From assembly GCA_022495995.1 (NCBI GenBank), contig JAFEMH010000162.1, positions 919,034 through 983,033 on the forward strand: a DNA stretch of 64,000 nucleotides. The letters run 5' to 3'. The notes beneath the pieces were generated by a model. It worked only from the letters and a program-made list of their open reading frames with translations. It was not told the DNA's origin and ran no database searches. This DNA is from Adenophora triphylla var. japonica (taxonomy: Eukaryota; Streptophyta; Magnoliopsida; Asterales; Campanulaceae). Shown piece by piece: positions 53,901-64,000 of this stretch. The position numbers and the translations under genes are program-made. Position 1 is the stretch's first letter. Each line of letters starts with the position of its first letter.

Positions 53901-55379
53901 GGACCCGGCACCAACGACATTCCGGTGTTGGAAATCAAGCATAATGATGACATGCCATTAAGCTTGGATTCACTGCAGGAGACCTCCAAGATCCAAATAT
54001 GCAACGTGGACCTTCCCTTTGTCTCACGATCGAGATTCCTCCCGCCATGAGGATGATGAAACTCATGAACTTCATCCCGGGGCGGGGCTCGGCAAAAGGC
54101 TGCAAGGCCGGCCACCAAGTTATTGAAGTCAAGGACCACACCACGGTCCGGGGGCTTGGCTACGTGCCAACACCGGGCGACATCAAGGAAGACAAAGGGC
54201 TCGCCCGCACCAAGCGGCGGCCCGTAAAGGGAACCTCAGACGGCACACCCAATCTCCGAGCCTTACGGCTTTGACCTCGCTCATTTACTTCACGAGGAAC
54301 CGACGAGCGAGGGGACCGACGAGCGACGAGCGAGGGACCGACAAGGGAACCGGCAGAAGCCGAGGGACCGACGGCGGAGCAGGCGAGCGATGGGACCGAC
54401 GGTGGAAGCGATGAAGATGAGAAAGAAGCGAGGAATAGTCAACACCAAGACTACGAAAGAATGGAACGGCTAGCACGGGACCTCAGCGTTTCGAGAGGAC
54501 TCAAAGCTAATCCGATAAGGGGAGCGTTCCTCGACATCACGGCTCTACCTGGACCAAGCGCCACCACGGTCCGGCATGAGTACACATTCAAGGGAATCCC
54601 GAGACTTGGAGGAGCAACTCAAGGTACTCTCCATGGGAAACAAGTTGTTCGGATCGGCCGCCGAGGCCACATTCGAGACGGTAAATCCAAAGCGAAGGAA
54701 CCGAGAATTCATAGAAACGCTCTCGGTGGACCGGCTCTGAGTCTGTTTGAAGAAGTCATGGAGTTGCCCAACTTGATCGGCGGGGCTCCAGACAACGGCA
54801 TGATCGCCATGATAGGGACGGCGGGAGCCAAGCCTCTCGATCCCGCACCCTCCTCGAAGCATCCGGCAATGCCAGCTGAAGAATTGGGTAACTTTCACCG
54901 GACCGAGGGCAAGCCGAGGCGAGTGGAAGACAAAGCGGGCCCGCACCCACATCTCCCTAAACCCGGTCTCAAACCCTCGAGTCGAGTCCTTGTCGAGTCC
55001 GGTCCTGCGAGTCATCCAGCGGCCTTACGCCAGGAGGACTATAATGTTGTAGCCAATCATGTATTCCCGTTCTTGTGTAATGAAAAGTCGACCTTTCGGA
55101 GTATCCTCTCATTGCCACTTTAACAATGATAAGTTAACAAACAACTTAAAAGACGTTAATAATTCAATTGATAAAGAAGCGAGACACATTAAACGAACAA
55201 TACATTAGAGAAGTTCTCGAGCGTGTAGTTGACCAAGAGGACAACCGGGCCCAAGCTGCCGAAGAGGTTATGACCAAAGTGAACACAGGGTCGGTGCAAG
55301 AGCCTAAAGAGACACAAGTGGGCGGTTTCTTCGCCGATGCGAAAAGGAAGCCACGATAAGCCTCCTCACGGGAGTATGT
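53901..55379 (+). other. Linker between protease and RT with repetitive GACCGACGAGCGAG sequence
   Basis: Contains a degenerate GACCGACGAGCGAGGG repeat (54297-54410) encoding Glu/Arg/Asp-rich sequence. A 220-codon frame (54461-55123) has no recognised domain, and an AT-rich piece follows (55100-55210). A long spacer before RT is usual in Ogre-type elements. Confidence 0.5.
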
Positions 55380-56220
55380 TGACGTGTTCGCTGGTCATAC
55401 CGGGACATGCCGGGACTCGATCCCTCAATCGTGGAGCACGAGAATTCCCTGGATCCCGAATCAAGCTTTGTCAAACGAGAAGGCTGCGCAAGATCAAGCG
55501 AGTGGTCCTTGCAAGTTAAAGAAGAAATTGAGAAAATGCTCCGAGTTGGTTTCATCGAGTGATTGAGTACCCGACTTGGCTCTCCAACATCGTGACGGTC
55601 ACCGAGGCCAACGGAAAGGTCGGATCTTTGCGTGGATTTCCGGGATCTCAACAAGGCCAGCCCTAAGGATGATTTCCCATTGCCTAACATCGACATCTTT
55701 GGTCGACACCACGGCAAATTTCGAAGTAAAGTCCTTCGTGGACGGGTTTCTTTGGATACAACCGGATCAAGATGTCAGGAGGATCGAGGCCAAGGCGCCT
55801 TCACCACTCCATGGGGGACATGCTTGTTACACGGTCATGCCATTCGGTCTAAGAAACGGGGCTACTTACCGGCGAGGCTGCAACCCTCTTCCATGACATG
55901 ATTCACAAAGAAATCGAAGTATATGTCGACGACATGATCATCCACTCCAAGGGATCGGACATGCGGCACATGACGGATGCGAGGAAGTTCTTCAACGAGA
56001 CTCGAGAAAACACTCCATGAGGTTGAACCCGGCAAAGTGCACCTTCGGCGTCAAGCGCGGCAAGGTGCTTGGGGTACATGGTTACGAAAGAGGTATCGAA
56101 GCCGATCCCGGGAAAATCAAGGCCATCATCGACATGAAGCCGCCTCAAACCACGACGAAGTGAAGAGCTTCATGGGAAGACTTGATACATCGGTCGCTTC
56201 ATCAACCGGTTGACATCTCT
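55380..56220 (+). pseudogene. Reverse transcriptase of the large Tat/Ogre-like element
   Basis: Fragments in several frames: VFAGHTGTCRDSIPQS / SYRDMPG-type start, IVTVTEANGKVRICVDFRDL-type motif near 55590-55650, DLNKASPKDDFPLPNIDI, CYTVMPFGLRNGATY and the catalytic EVYVDDMIIHSKG (about 55918-55950), then LNPAKCTFGVKRGKVLG. The active-site YVDD is intact, but frames change repeatedly, so no full protein can be made. Confidence 0.85.
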
Positions 56221-56730
56221 CTGCGAGCCCATGTTCAAGCGATGAAAAAGAATGCCGACATCAAATGGGACTCAGAGTGCCAAACGGCTTTCGAGAAGAT
56301 CAAGACCTACTTGGTTAATCCCCCAGTTACGTGCCCGCCACATGAAGACAAGCCCTTTACTCACATGTCGACGATGAGACACGTCTATCGGAGCAATGCG
56401 GCACAAGAACGAAAGAAAGATTCCAAGGTTGAGCATGCAATCTACTTCGTAAGCCGAAAGCTTCAAGGAAGTGAACTCGGCTACTCGGCATCGAGAGAAA
56501 ACATGTACCGCCTTGGTATGGGTAGTCGGGAAAGCTGAAACACTACATGCGGTCGCATTCGGTGCTCTGGTCTCCAAAGTGGACCCCGTCCGATATCTCT
56601 TTGACAAGCCATCCACTGTCAATGCGGCTAGCCAAGTGGTCATTCTTCACTGGCTGAGTTCGACATCAAGTACATGGTCGAGAAAATCAACAAAGGGCGA
56701 GTAATGGCGGATCGGCTTGCCGACTTCCCG
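56221..56730 (+). pseudogene. First RNase H of the large Tat/Ogre-like element
   Basis: IKWDSECQTAFEKIKTYL (RT connection), KPFTHMSTMRHVYRSNAAQE, VEHAIYFVSRKLQGSELGYS, then ALVWVVGK and KVDPVRYLFDKPS in the next frame. This corresponds to the gypsy RNase H that follows RT. The usual DAS catalytic start is not conserved. Confidence 0.75.
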
Positions 56731-57390
56731 GCGGTGAACCTAAGGGTCACGATCCGCAATTTCCGGACGACGGAATCTTTTCACTTGACAGCGCAAACCG
56801 GCGGCAACTCTTCTTCGATGGGGCAGCCAACAAGAAGGGGAATGGCATTGGAATGCTCCTTGTCGATCCCAGGACGAGCATACTCCCATAGCCGTCAAAA
56901 ATTTGAATTTTGAAGCAACCAACAATGCGGCGAGAATCTGAAGCTGTGCGGCGGGTTTGGAAGCCGCCCTCGGCGCAACATCTTAGTTTGGATGTATATG
57001 GAGACTCGGCATTGATCATCAATCAAGTATCCAACAAATGGAAGACGGTAGATTCGGCCTTCGAAGTACCACGCGTACATGGAGGAGCTCATTGCTCGGT
57101 TCAAGGACATCTCTTTTCACTATTTGCCAAGAGACGGGAACCGCTTCGCGAGCATACAGCAACCCTCGCCTCTCTTGTCGAAATTCCCGAAGGGAAAGCG
57201 GTAAAACCCCTCGAGAATAGGCGGACGGGAAACACCCGCCTATTCTTTGTGAGATCGAAAAAAAGAAAAAGAAACGATCGACGAACCACTGGTATAATCA
57301 AATTTACCGGTACCTCCAAAGCGGAGAAGCTTCCTTCACAAATGAAGATGGAAAATACAAAGAAGGGATCAAAGCCAAAAACATGATGGC
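56731..57390 (+). pseudogene. Second (additional) RNase H of the large Tat/Ogre-like element
   Basis: FFDGAANKKGNGIGMLLVDP (catalytic Asp) around 56810-56870, NFEATNNAAEYEA around 56900-56940 and LDVYGDSALIINQVSNKWK around 56990-57045 (catalytic Asp). A second RNase H after the first is diagnostic of the Tat lineage. It is the same domain that was hit by both insertions near 7344-7391. Confidence 0.82.
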
Positions 57391-58560
57391 ATTAAAACGC
57401 ACGGCATCCCATTTCGTCATTACAGGGGTATGTTGTACAAGAAGCGCCACCGAGGGCCACTCCTTCGGTGTGTAAACAAAGAAAAAGCCGGCGAGCTAAT
57501 GAGCGAAGTTCACAACGGAACTGCGGTCCGCACATGAACGCCCGAGCATTGACACGAGATCATTCTCCGTATGGGATACTATTGGATATCAATGGAAAGC
57601 AGGCGCATCCGGTTCGTCAGAAAGGCTGCGACAAATGTCAACGGTTTTCCAACCTCAATCACATCCCTCCTCACGAACTCTCTCTTGCATGACTACGCCA
57701 TGGCCTTTCGCCACATGGGGAATCGACGTCATCGGCAAGATCACTCCTCCGAGGAGCAATGGTCACGAGTTCATTTTAGTCGCGATCGACTACTTCACCA
57801 AATGGGTAGAAGCCGGATCGTACAAGGTGCGAATTCTAAGAAGGTGGCCGAGTTCATCCGAGAGAACATCATGTGCCGATATGGAGTGCCCAGCGAGATC
57901 ATCTCAGACAATGGGACTCACTTGAAGGAGATTGTGACCAACTGCGGCCGGGTCGAGTCACACGTCACGGGTCTTCTCCTTACGGACCACAAACCAATGG
58001 TGCGGTAGAGGCGGCCAACAAGACTCTCGCCATGATAATCGGAAAGATGACCACCGGAGTCGGGAGCGGCCCGAAAAGCTACATCTAGCCCTGCAGGGAT
58101 ACCGAACATCGGTCGAGAACCGCCACGGGGAGACTCCGTTCGCACTTACCTACGGAATGGAAGCAATGTTACCGTGGAATTGGAAATTCCATCCCTCAGA
58201 GTCCTCTTGGAAAACGGGATCAATGAAGTCGAATGGCTACGAGCCGTCACGACGAACTTGCTCTACTCGACGGCGCGGATTGAAAGCCATGGAACACACT
58301 CGAGCCTACCGGAGCGAATGGCACGAGCATTCGACAAGAAAGTCAAGATCCGAGACATCGAGAGAAGGTGACTTGGTGCTAAAGGAAAAGCCTCCTACGC
58401 GAGACCAATCCCCTCGGAAAGTGGGAGCCTACTGGATAGGACCGTTCGTGGTACAAAGAATCTTCTCCGGAGGAGCCATGAAGCTAGCGAGACTTGGACG
58501 GAAACCCTTTCGTTAACCCCGTGAACGGAAGCAAGCTCCGCGAATGCTTCGTTTGAGGAA
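57391..58560 (+). pseudogene. Integrase of the large Tat/Ogre-like element
   Basis: YRGMLYKKRHRGPLLRCVNK, a zinc finger (ILRMGYYWISME ... CDKCQRFSN) and the core with WGIDVIGKITPPRSNGHEF, DYFTKWVEAGSY, EIISDNGTHLKE and YGPQTNGAVEAANKTLAMI. All three acidic residues (D, D, E) can be seen, but in different frames. The C-terminal part has GDLVLKEKPPTRDQSPRKVG and YWIGPFVVQRIFSGGAMKLA. It is the last sense-strand domain; the 3' untranslated region follows. Confidence 0.85.
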
Positions 58561-58612
58561 GAGCACGAGTCAACTCACCTTCCCCATACACCGTCCCCCT
58601 CGGTAAATTAAA

Positions 58613-58772
58613 GTGCTAAAGAGTAATACCCAGCTGGATACATTCCCGCTAATGATCCGGGTAAAAAACGAGTCGCACTTCTTTTGTCTTTGTTTTTCTC
58701 AAATTCACCTAAAGTGTCGAACTACGGTGACTGAGCCCCTTAGTCCAATTGTAAAAGGGAACGTAGGCAGCC
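58613..58772 (+). other. Stem motifs following pol (GTGC...GCAC and CTACG...CGTAG)
   Basis: AAGTGCTAAAGAGTAATACC (from 58611) closes with GCACTT (58675-58680), and about 40 bp later GAACTACGG (58719) closes with ACGTAGGCAGCC (to 58772). Both motifs occur in the same order in the element at 7.4-22.3 kb. Confidence 0.65.
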
Positions 58773-59040
58773 ATCTTTGGTTCGGTCTAAAAAAACAAAA
58801 AAATACAATAAGCATCAATTGCTTGTGTTTCGAAAAACTCTTTTCATTTAACCTACAAATTCATAACGGTTAAAACATTCTTTGATGAGTTCAAGCACGG
58901 TCAACTCTTGACTCGCTACACGCTAGCAAAACTACAATAAAACATTAATCAATTAATGTGCCTGCAATGACAATGGATGGATACTCTGGACAGCAAGGTC
59001 AACCTAGTTTCCTGTACTAGGTCCTTCATCCTTCTTCCCC
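58773..59040 (+). other. Untranslated stretch before the antisense genes
   Basis: AT-richer than its surroundings, with a short A-tract; no gene seen. Confidence 0.45.
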
Positions 59041-60720
59041 TTCCCTTTTCCCCGTGAGTGTTCTTCACCTTCGCAGGAAATATTCAGTAGGCCTTCTACA
59101 GCTCGGGGACTCTTCCCGACGCCTCCGTCAATCCTGTGGTGTCAATACGGTCCTTTCTCTAGCTCTGTCTCGAGCCGCCTCGCTTCGAGCCATCATCGCG
59201 GTGCTTTGATTGGCCTCCCGTCGGCACTTGCCACATAATCGGCCATGGCATCGCCGATACGATTCCCGGGGTTAGCCCTCGCCTCTGTCCTCCTCAATGT
59301 CGAGCATCCGGGTGATCGGCACCCAACAGCTCACTCCGTCTCCACAAGATAGCCATCTGTGTCTCCCCATACACTCTTCGTACCGGTTCGGATCTTTGCG
59401 TCGACGAGAACGGTGCCCTCTCTCGGTGAAAGAGAACCACAGCGGGGAAAGGACGTGTATTGCCACCACCGGGTGACCGGCAATAGCGTCGAAGGATCCT
59501 CCATCCGCGAGATCCCACCTCAAGGTAGCGGCATAACTCGAGATCGGTCGGTGGCATCTTGCTCCGGCCCATCTTGCCGCTTGAGAACCAATGATGGAAT
59601 ATAGAAAGACGTGCGAGACGGCCCGGCGCTCGACGATCAACGAACCCTCTGGCGGTCCTACAAGTCTGTAACTTCCAATGGGGAACCCACCATCGCAAGT
59701 GATGCGTGCAAAGTCGGCCATCGAGCTCCGGCTCGGCTGATTACCCCCTATCACCGGAAGGACGTCGCGAGAAAGACCAAGCGTCACGGGACATTGGCAC
59801 CTCGGGCATCATCTGCGGCCTCTCCCTCGGCCACATGGTCGGCATAGCGGGACTCCCTCCCCACATGTATCGGCTACCGGTCGCCATCCGGCCTATGCCC
59901 GAGAACGTCTCGCCCAAGACCAATGGCACGATGTCTCCTCCACTCGGCCTTTGCCTCACCGAGGTCCGGTACTGCTTGTGATGGCACACGCCGAAGGCGT
60001 GAATGTGAGCGAGTAGCAATCACGCACGAGCAAACGCGTCCCACGCAAAGACGCTCCCCTCGGCTCAGGCAAATCTTTCGGGCGGTCCCGAAATGTCAAC
60101 GTAATCGGTATCTGTATCGGCATCCGTATGCTTCTCCAGTAGAGATACCCAACAAGGACACTAGCTTCTCAGCGGTGGCCATGCCACCGGCATACGGAAG
60201 AACTAGGCTGTTCCGTCTCGGGTCCTCCCGAGAATGGCCCGGAAATCTTCAAACGTAGGAGTGACTTCGTTGTACGAAAAGGCTGTACACATTCCTCCTT
60301 CGTCCCGAACCGAGACGCGGCTCTCAAAAGATCCCAATCTGGCATGAGCTCCTTGAAAGCCCAAACAGATTTAATCCCGTAACGGCCTTCGAAAAACCTT
60401 TTGTTACGCCTCGTGTGGTTCCGTACCCACGGCGAAAGTTGTCCAAATATCGCTCTTGCATCCGAGACGATAACTTGGGAAAAGGAGCCATGTCGGAAGG
60501 TGAAGAAAACCTTAAGAAATGGAAAAGAACTCGGCGAGAATGAGCAAAAGCAATGCGCGAGTTCTTACAAATTGCAAAGGCTGAAGCGCAATTTAAAGAA
60601 TGCTGGAAATTCAATTCTAGTCCGTGCCGGACTCCTCTGCTGATTGACTTGGTCAACTCTGCGGCCAGTTGCCTTAAAGTTGGAAACATTTCCAAACCAT
60701 GCCACTGTTCACTCTTATGA
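59041..60720 (-). pseudogene. Antisense DUF7745-like gene
   Basis: Minus strand from about 60700: MAPFPKLSSRMQERYLDNF, WAFKELMPDWDLLRAASRFG and, after a shift, NEVTPTFEDFRAILG. The pattern W-x2-L-x2-AA-x-RF ... E-x-x-PTFEDF-x-ILG matches the N-terminal part of a plant retroelement-associated domain I know as DUF7745. Downstream pieces (59272-60020) include GLSRDVLPVIGGN and a 171-codon frame ending DIEEDRGEG. Frames are broken. Function is unknown. It is one of two antisense genes in this element. Confidence 0.5.
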
Positions 60721-61015
60721 AATCTGCGTGCACGCCCACGATTTCATTTAACCCGACAATATCCCTTCCGCCCAGGGCTCGTGCAACGGTGCAAATAATT
60801 AAAAATTAGTGCATACATGCTTAATTTTTGACCCGTTCAATTTTTAATGCATTTCTCCTTTTTATTTATTTTTGATTAACCTATTTGCTTATTTGCCGAA
60901 AATAACGAAGGTGATCACGAGAATAAATATGCGAAGTACGAGTTCCGCCCGCGGGCGCCTTTTTACAAATACATTTCAAATCAAAAATTTGTTCTGACAA
61001 ATACATGCATTTTGT
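60721..61015. other. Spacer between the antisense genes
   Basis: AT-rich with repeated ATTTTTGA/TTAATTTTTG; upstream region of the DUF7745-like gene and downstream of the PMD gene. No gene. Confidence 0.45.
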
Positions 61016-63650
61016 CTAAACAAAATAGTAAAGAAAGAAAGCGATAAAAAGGGGACTACTCGGAGTCTGCTCGTCATCCGTACACTCGACGTCTTGCTCG
61101 CGGCTGCCGGATCTGTCGCAACGAGGAACTCGCCGAACTCCTCCAGTAGGGAATAGGCAAAGGGCCTCCTCGGGTACGCGAACTCGAGGACTCCCCCTCT
61201 CGCGCCCGAGTGCGCGGAAGAAGGAGCTCCAAATCCAGCCGTTCCGCCCGCGGGCGCGAGCCCTGTGTGAAGTCCTCCCCACCGAGTGTGGGAGCGGGCG
61301 AACCCCTCGGCCTAGACGGCCCCGATCGCGGACGTCCACGCTCCTCCGGGAAGGCGCACCGCATGAACTCCACGAGCCTCTGGCGTAGGCGGACCACCCG
61401 TCCACCGGCCTCGTGGCCTCATTGTACGTACGGCCGGATACTGCGAACCGGGAAAATCATCGAAGCGAACAGAAAGTACGGATGCATCATGTGCGGAATG
61501 CTACTATCAAATGCGAAAATCAAAAGGTGCTCACCGAAGCATTGGGGTCCGCCACGTATCGTGGTCTCGCTCCGCCGAGGCGGGATCCTGAAGTCGCTGC
61601 GCGAACCGTCCGGCCCCTCGTACGCTAGCCTAGCTCGCGGGACGGAGGAAAATGTCGAGGACCTCCGGGGACCTCGCCCTCCCTATGCTTGCACTGCGGG
61701 CTCACTCGGCCTCATCCTCAAGAAAAGCATCATGGCGGCCCCCGCTATGATGTACTCGGTGAAGTACACACCACTGAAGGTACCCCTCCGGCTCGTCAAT
61801 CGGCATCTCCAGGGGATCTTTGCATGTACAAAGGAGGATCCACCGGCACCGATGGAAGAGACCCACTGCCTATCTTGACGGGTCACCCTCTCCCCCAAAT
61901 ACATGGCGTCACAGTGAAGTCCCACCGGGAGGCTTCCGCCGCCGTGTAGTCTCGGCCGGCAATCTGCGGCGGCGACATGATCAAACCTGCTCCACCGAGG
62001 TCGGTGGATCCTCTAGGAGAACTCCGGAGTTCGGCGCAGAGATATCTCCTCGTACGACACTCGAGTGCCAACCCTCGAAGAGACCGCCCTCTTCGCCTTC
62101 TTACGCCAAACCCGGCATGGCGGGGAACGAGGGGACGGTACGGCTCCTTTATGTCCCAAGCACTGCGGATTTGAATACCTCGTAGCACCGGACACCGAGA
62201 GAATGGAAAGTTATGTCGGCTACAAAGCGGATACATACGAGTACGCTAAAAGAAGGCAGGAAGAAAAGCACGTAAACTTACATCCAAGACGGGCGTGAAA
62301 GCGGCTAAATGTGTGCTCCTCTCCCCGCGAGAAGGCACATCCGAGGAATGGTAGAGCTCGGCCGATCCGGCCTCCCCCACGCAAACCCCCTCACGGCATC
62401 CCAAGTCTACCGGCGGCCGAGCAGAGGAAGTGGACAAGACGTGTCGGAAGTCGGGAACAAAGTCGGCGGCAGCGCAAACCAAAGGAACCCTCGAGCCGGA
62501 CGCTCCGCGGTCATCCTCAAGGACCCGGCCGGATAATCGGCGACACCCGCCCTCAAGTGATGCTCCATCGGCTGTACCGAATGCCTAAGCCCCTGGCATC
62601 GGTAATATCGAAACCCAGCCCGGACAAGCTGCTCAGGGGTGTAACCGTCAACCCGCACCCAGGCGTTGCCGTAAGTCGGCAACCCGGTGATAGCGGCAAA
62701 ATCCGTGGGAGTCACCGTCGCCTCCCCATACGAAATGGAAAGTGTGGGTCGTATCCCACCGGTACTCGCTCGGCGCGACATACATGGACACTGCCCCTCG
62801 GCGTATCGGTGTCGCCGCCACATGATAAACCCGGCCGGCCGGAGTCAATCACCGAGGTGTCGTGGACTCCTCTCTCCCTCTCGAGCTACGTCAGGGATAA
62901 GGCCCCACAATGCACGCCTCAAAGGCACCCCGACTCTTACGGTTATGAGTATTAACCGTCCTGTCCCTGAGACAAACAAGACGAAGCAACGTCAACAAAA
63001 TGCAACAACGCATGTCAAAAGGATGCAATGCGAGATACGGTTCTCATTCATTTCCTACGTATATTCAAAATATTTCGAAAACACCGTCGAATCCGGAACT
63101 TTCCAAAATCTGTCGAAAACTCCGTCGAATCCGGAACTTTCCAAAATCTGTCGAAAACTCCGTCGAATCCGGAACTTTCAAAATCTTTCGAAAACTCCGT
63201 CGAATCGGAACTTTCAAATTCTTTCGAATTTTTAGAAAATTTCGCTCCGTCCCGAATTAAAGCTACTTTAATTTTGGAAAATGCATTTAGACATGGAATT
63301 TTGCAACCAAAATTTTTATGTCATCTACCCATGATGTCAATTGAACTACGTCTAGTCAATTTCGACAACGATTCATAGCAAAGTCAAAAGCCCCAAATCG
63401 GGCATCAAAATCCCTAAGTAAATTCCTAACAAATTTCTAACATTTAAAGAATGCACATTCTTGAAATTAATGGAATTTGTAGGGAACTTACGTGTCTTTC
63501 GATCCTCCCTTGGAGTTGTGGCGGTCCCTCGCCGGATAAAAACTCCGCCGGATTCAATGGAAGAGTGGTGGTTCGAATGGTCAGAACCAATCGAGTTCTT
63601 TCGTCGTCGGTCCTTCCGTGGCGAGCCATTGGTCCTCCTTCACCCTCCAT
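61016..63650 (-). pseudogene. Antisense plant-mobile-domain (PMD) gene
   Basis: A candidate first exon 63650-63492 (ATG, 53 codons, ending RIERH before a GTAAGT donor) is followed by an AT-rich intron-like stretch with a tandem repeat. The PMD core at 62848-62407 has RWDTTHTFHFVWG in one frame and SYGEATVTPTDFAAITGLP in the next, the same signature as at 18000-18150. Further pieces run to 61074 with an Arg-rich tail (here not acidic). The frameshift inside the core marks decay. The gene structure (short exon 1, GTAAG donor, PMD in exon 2) parallels the other element, which argues for descent from one ancestral capture. Confidence 0.7.
63076..63234 (+). repeat. 38-bp tandem repeat, about four copies
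   Basis: Unit ACTCCGTCGAATCCGGAACT, TTCCAAAATCTGTCGAAA; the last copies shortened. It lies in the presumed intron of the antisense PMD gene, where the other element has no such repeat. Confidence 0.85.
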
Positions 63651-64000
63651 AGCAATTTTCCCTCACAAATTCGAGCAAACCTTGCAATTTGGGTTGGATT
63701 TCTCTCTCTTTTCTCTCCTCTCTCGCCGGCAACAATGGAAGAAAATGGCCATTTTCTTCCCGGCCTCGGCATTTAAAAGTTTACGGAAAAACGGTAAAAG
63801 TCGACCGGACTCTTACTTCGCACCAGGAGATAAATTTTTGCCCCTTTTCGCCCCCTCGGCTTTTGGCAATTCCAATTTTACCACTTTTGTGCCCCGAAAG
63901 TGTAAAATTTCCCAGATTAGACATTTCCTAACAGCCCTATCCCCGAGAGGATAAAATCTCGGATTAGTTCTCGCTAACGTTCGTCTCCATACGTTAAATT
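63651..64000 (-). other. Upstream region of the antisense PMD gene
   Basis: Pyrimidine-rich (plus strand) leader-like sequence, then AT-rich DNA. No TTATGTCGTGCGACATAA copy is seen here, unlike in the other element. No further gene before the window ends. Confidence 0.4.

Larger units (their letters stand above)
44372..64000 (+). mobile_element. Tat/Ogre-like LTR element with pol and two antisense genes, right end outside window
   Basis: Starts with LTR 44372-46529 and a tRNA-Arg-type primer site. It contains gag, two protease-like regions, RT, RNase H, a second RNase H and integrase up to about 58560. Then follow untranslated sequence with the same stem motifs as the other element and antisense DUF7745-like and PMD genes. 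Nearly every domain is broken by indels, so it is old. It is much more GC- and CpG-rich than the AT-rich DNA to its left. At over 19.6 kb without its 3' LTR it is Ogre-sized. Confidence 0.9.

Noticed and set aside
54461..55123. 220-codon frame as a separate gene
   Set aside because: It lies in the protease-RT spacer on the pol strand, has no recognised domain and is best read as part of the degenerate polyprotein region.
59272..59787. 171-codon minus-strand frame as a complete gene
   Set aside because: Upstream conserved motifs (60000-60700) are in other frames, so this is one piece of a larger broken gene.

Overview
The window is plant nuclear DNA, most likely from a eudicot. Evidence is the dense nested LTR retrotransposons of plant-only lineages (Athila-like, Tat/Ogre-like, Tork-type copia), several Stowaway, PIF and hAT type MITEs, a tRNA-derived SINE, and one intact host gene with plant introns. 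The species cannot be told from the sequence. There is no bacterial operon, CRISPR array, rRNA or functional tRNA gene.

Layout. 1-7343: minus-strand Athila-like gypsy element with gag, protease, RT-RNase H and integrase, a tRNA-Asp type primer site and one LTR (5931-7343); its 3' LTR lies at or beyond the left edge. 7344-7386 and 22340 to about 28.6 kb: an older plus-strand Tat-type element cut by two insertions in its second RNase H; it keeps degenerate integrase, an antisense multi-segment gene and an LTR-like stretch. 7392-22334: a complete, fairly young Tat/Ogre-like element with 2.12 kb LTRs and a perfect 5-bp target duplication. It has a frameshifted gag but no pol, and an antisense plant-mobile-domain (PMD) gene. 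28.7-29.9 kb: a MITE, a broken dioxygenase fragment and a foldback. 29923-35313: minus-strand Tork/Tnt1-type copia element with a SINE inside one LTR. 35435-37180: the one intact host gene, a 2-oxoglutarate/Fe(II) dioxygenase (ACC-oxidase-homolog type, 373 aa, three exons), with MITEs in intron 2 and upstream. 37.3-44.3 kb: AT-rich DNA with small DNA transposons, a large foldback, a solo-LTR-like block and a TRIM-like relic. 44372-64000: a second, larger Tat/Ogre-like element of the same clade, with gag, two protease-like domains, RT, two RNase H domains, integrase and then two antisense genes (a DUF7745-like one and PMD). Its reading frames are broken and its 3' LTR is beyond the window.

How the parts relate. 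All three Tat-type elements place spliced-looking genes on the antisense strand between the end of gag/pol and the 3' LTR. In the 7.4-22.3 kb element the same near-palindrome (TTATGTCGTGCGACATAA) sits about 20 bp upstream of the LTR TATA box and about 20 bp upstream of a TATA-like box in front of the antisense PMD gene, which suggests shared control of both strands. Downstream of gag/pol the elements carry recurrent stem-forming motifs (CTACG...CGTAG, GTGC...GCAC, GACC-N5-GGTC) that look like conserved RNA structure. These two features are the best candidates for something undescribed. Family names are assigned from memory of motifs; no database search was possible.
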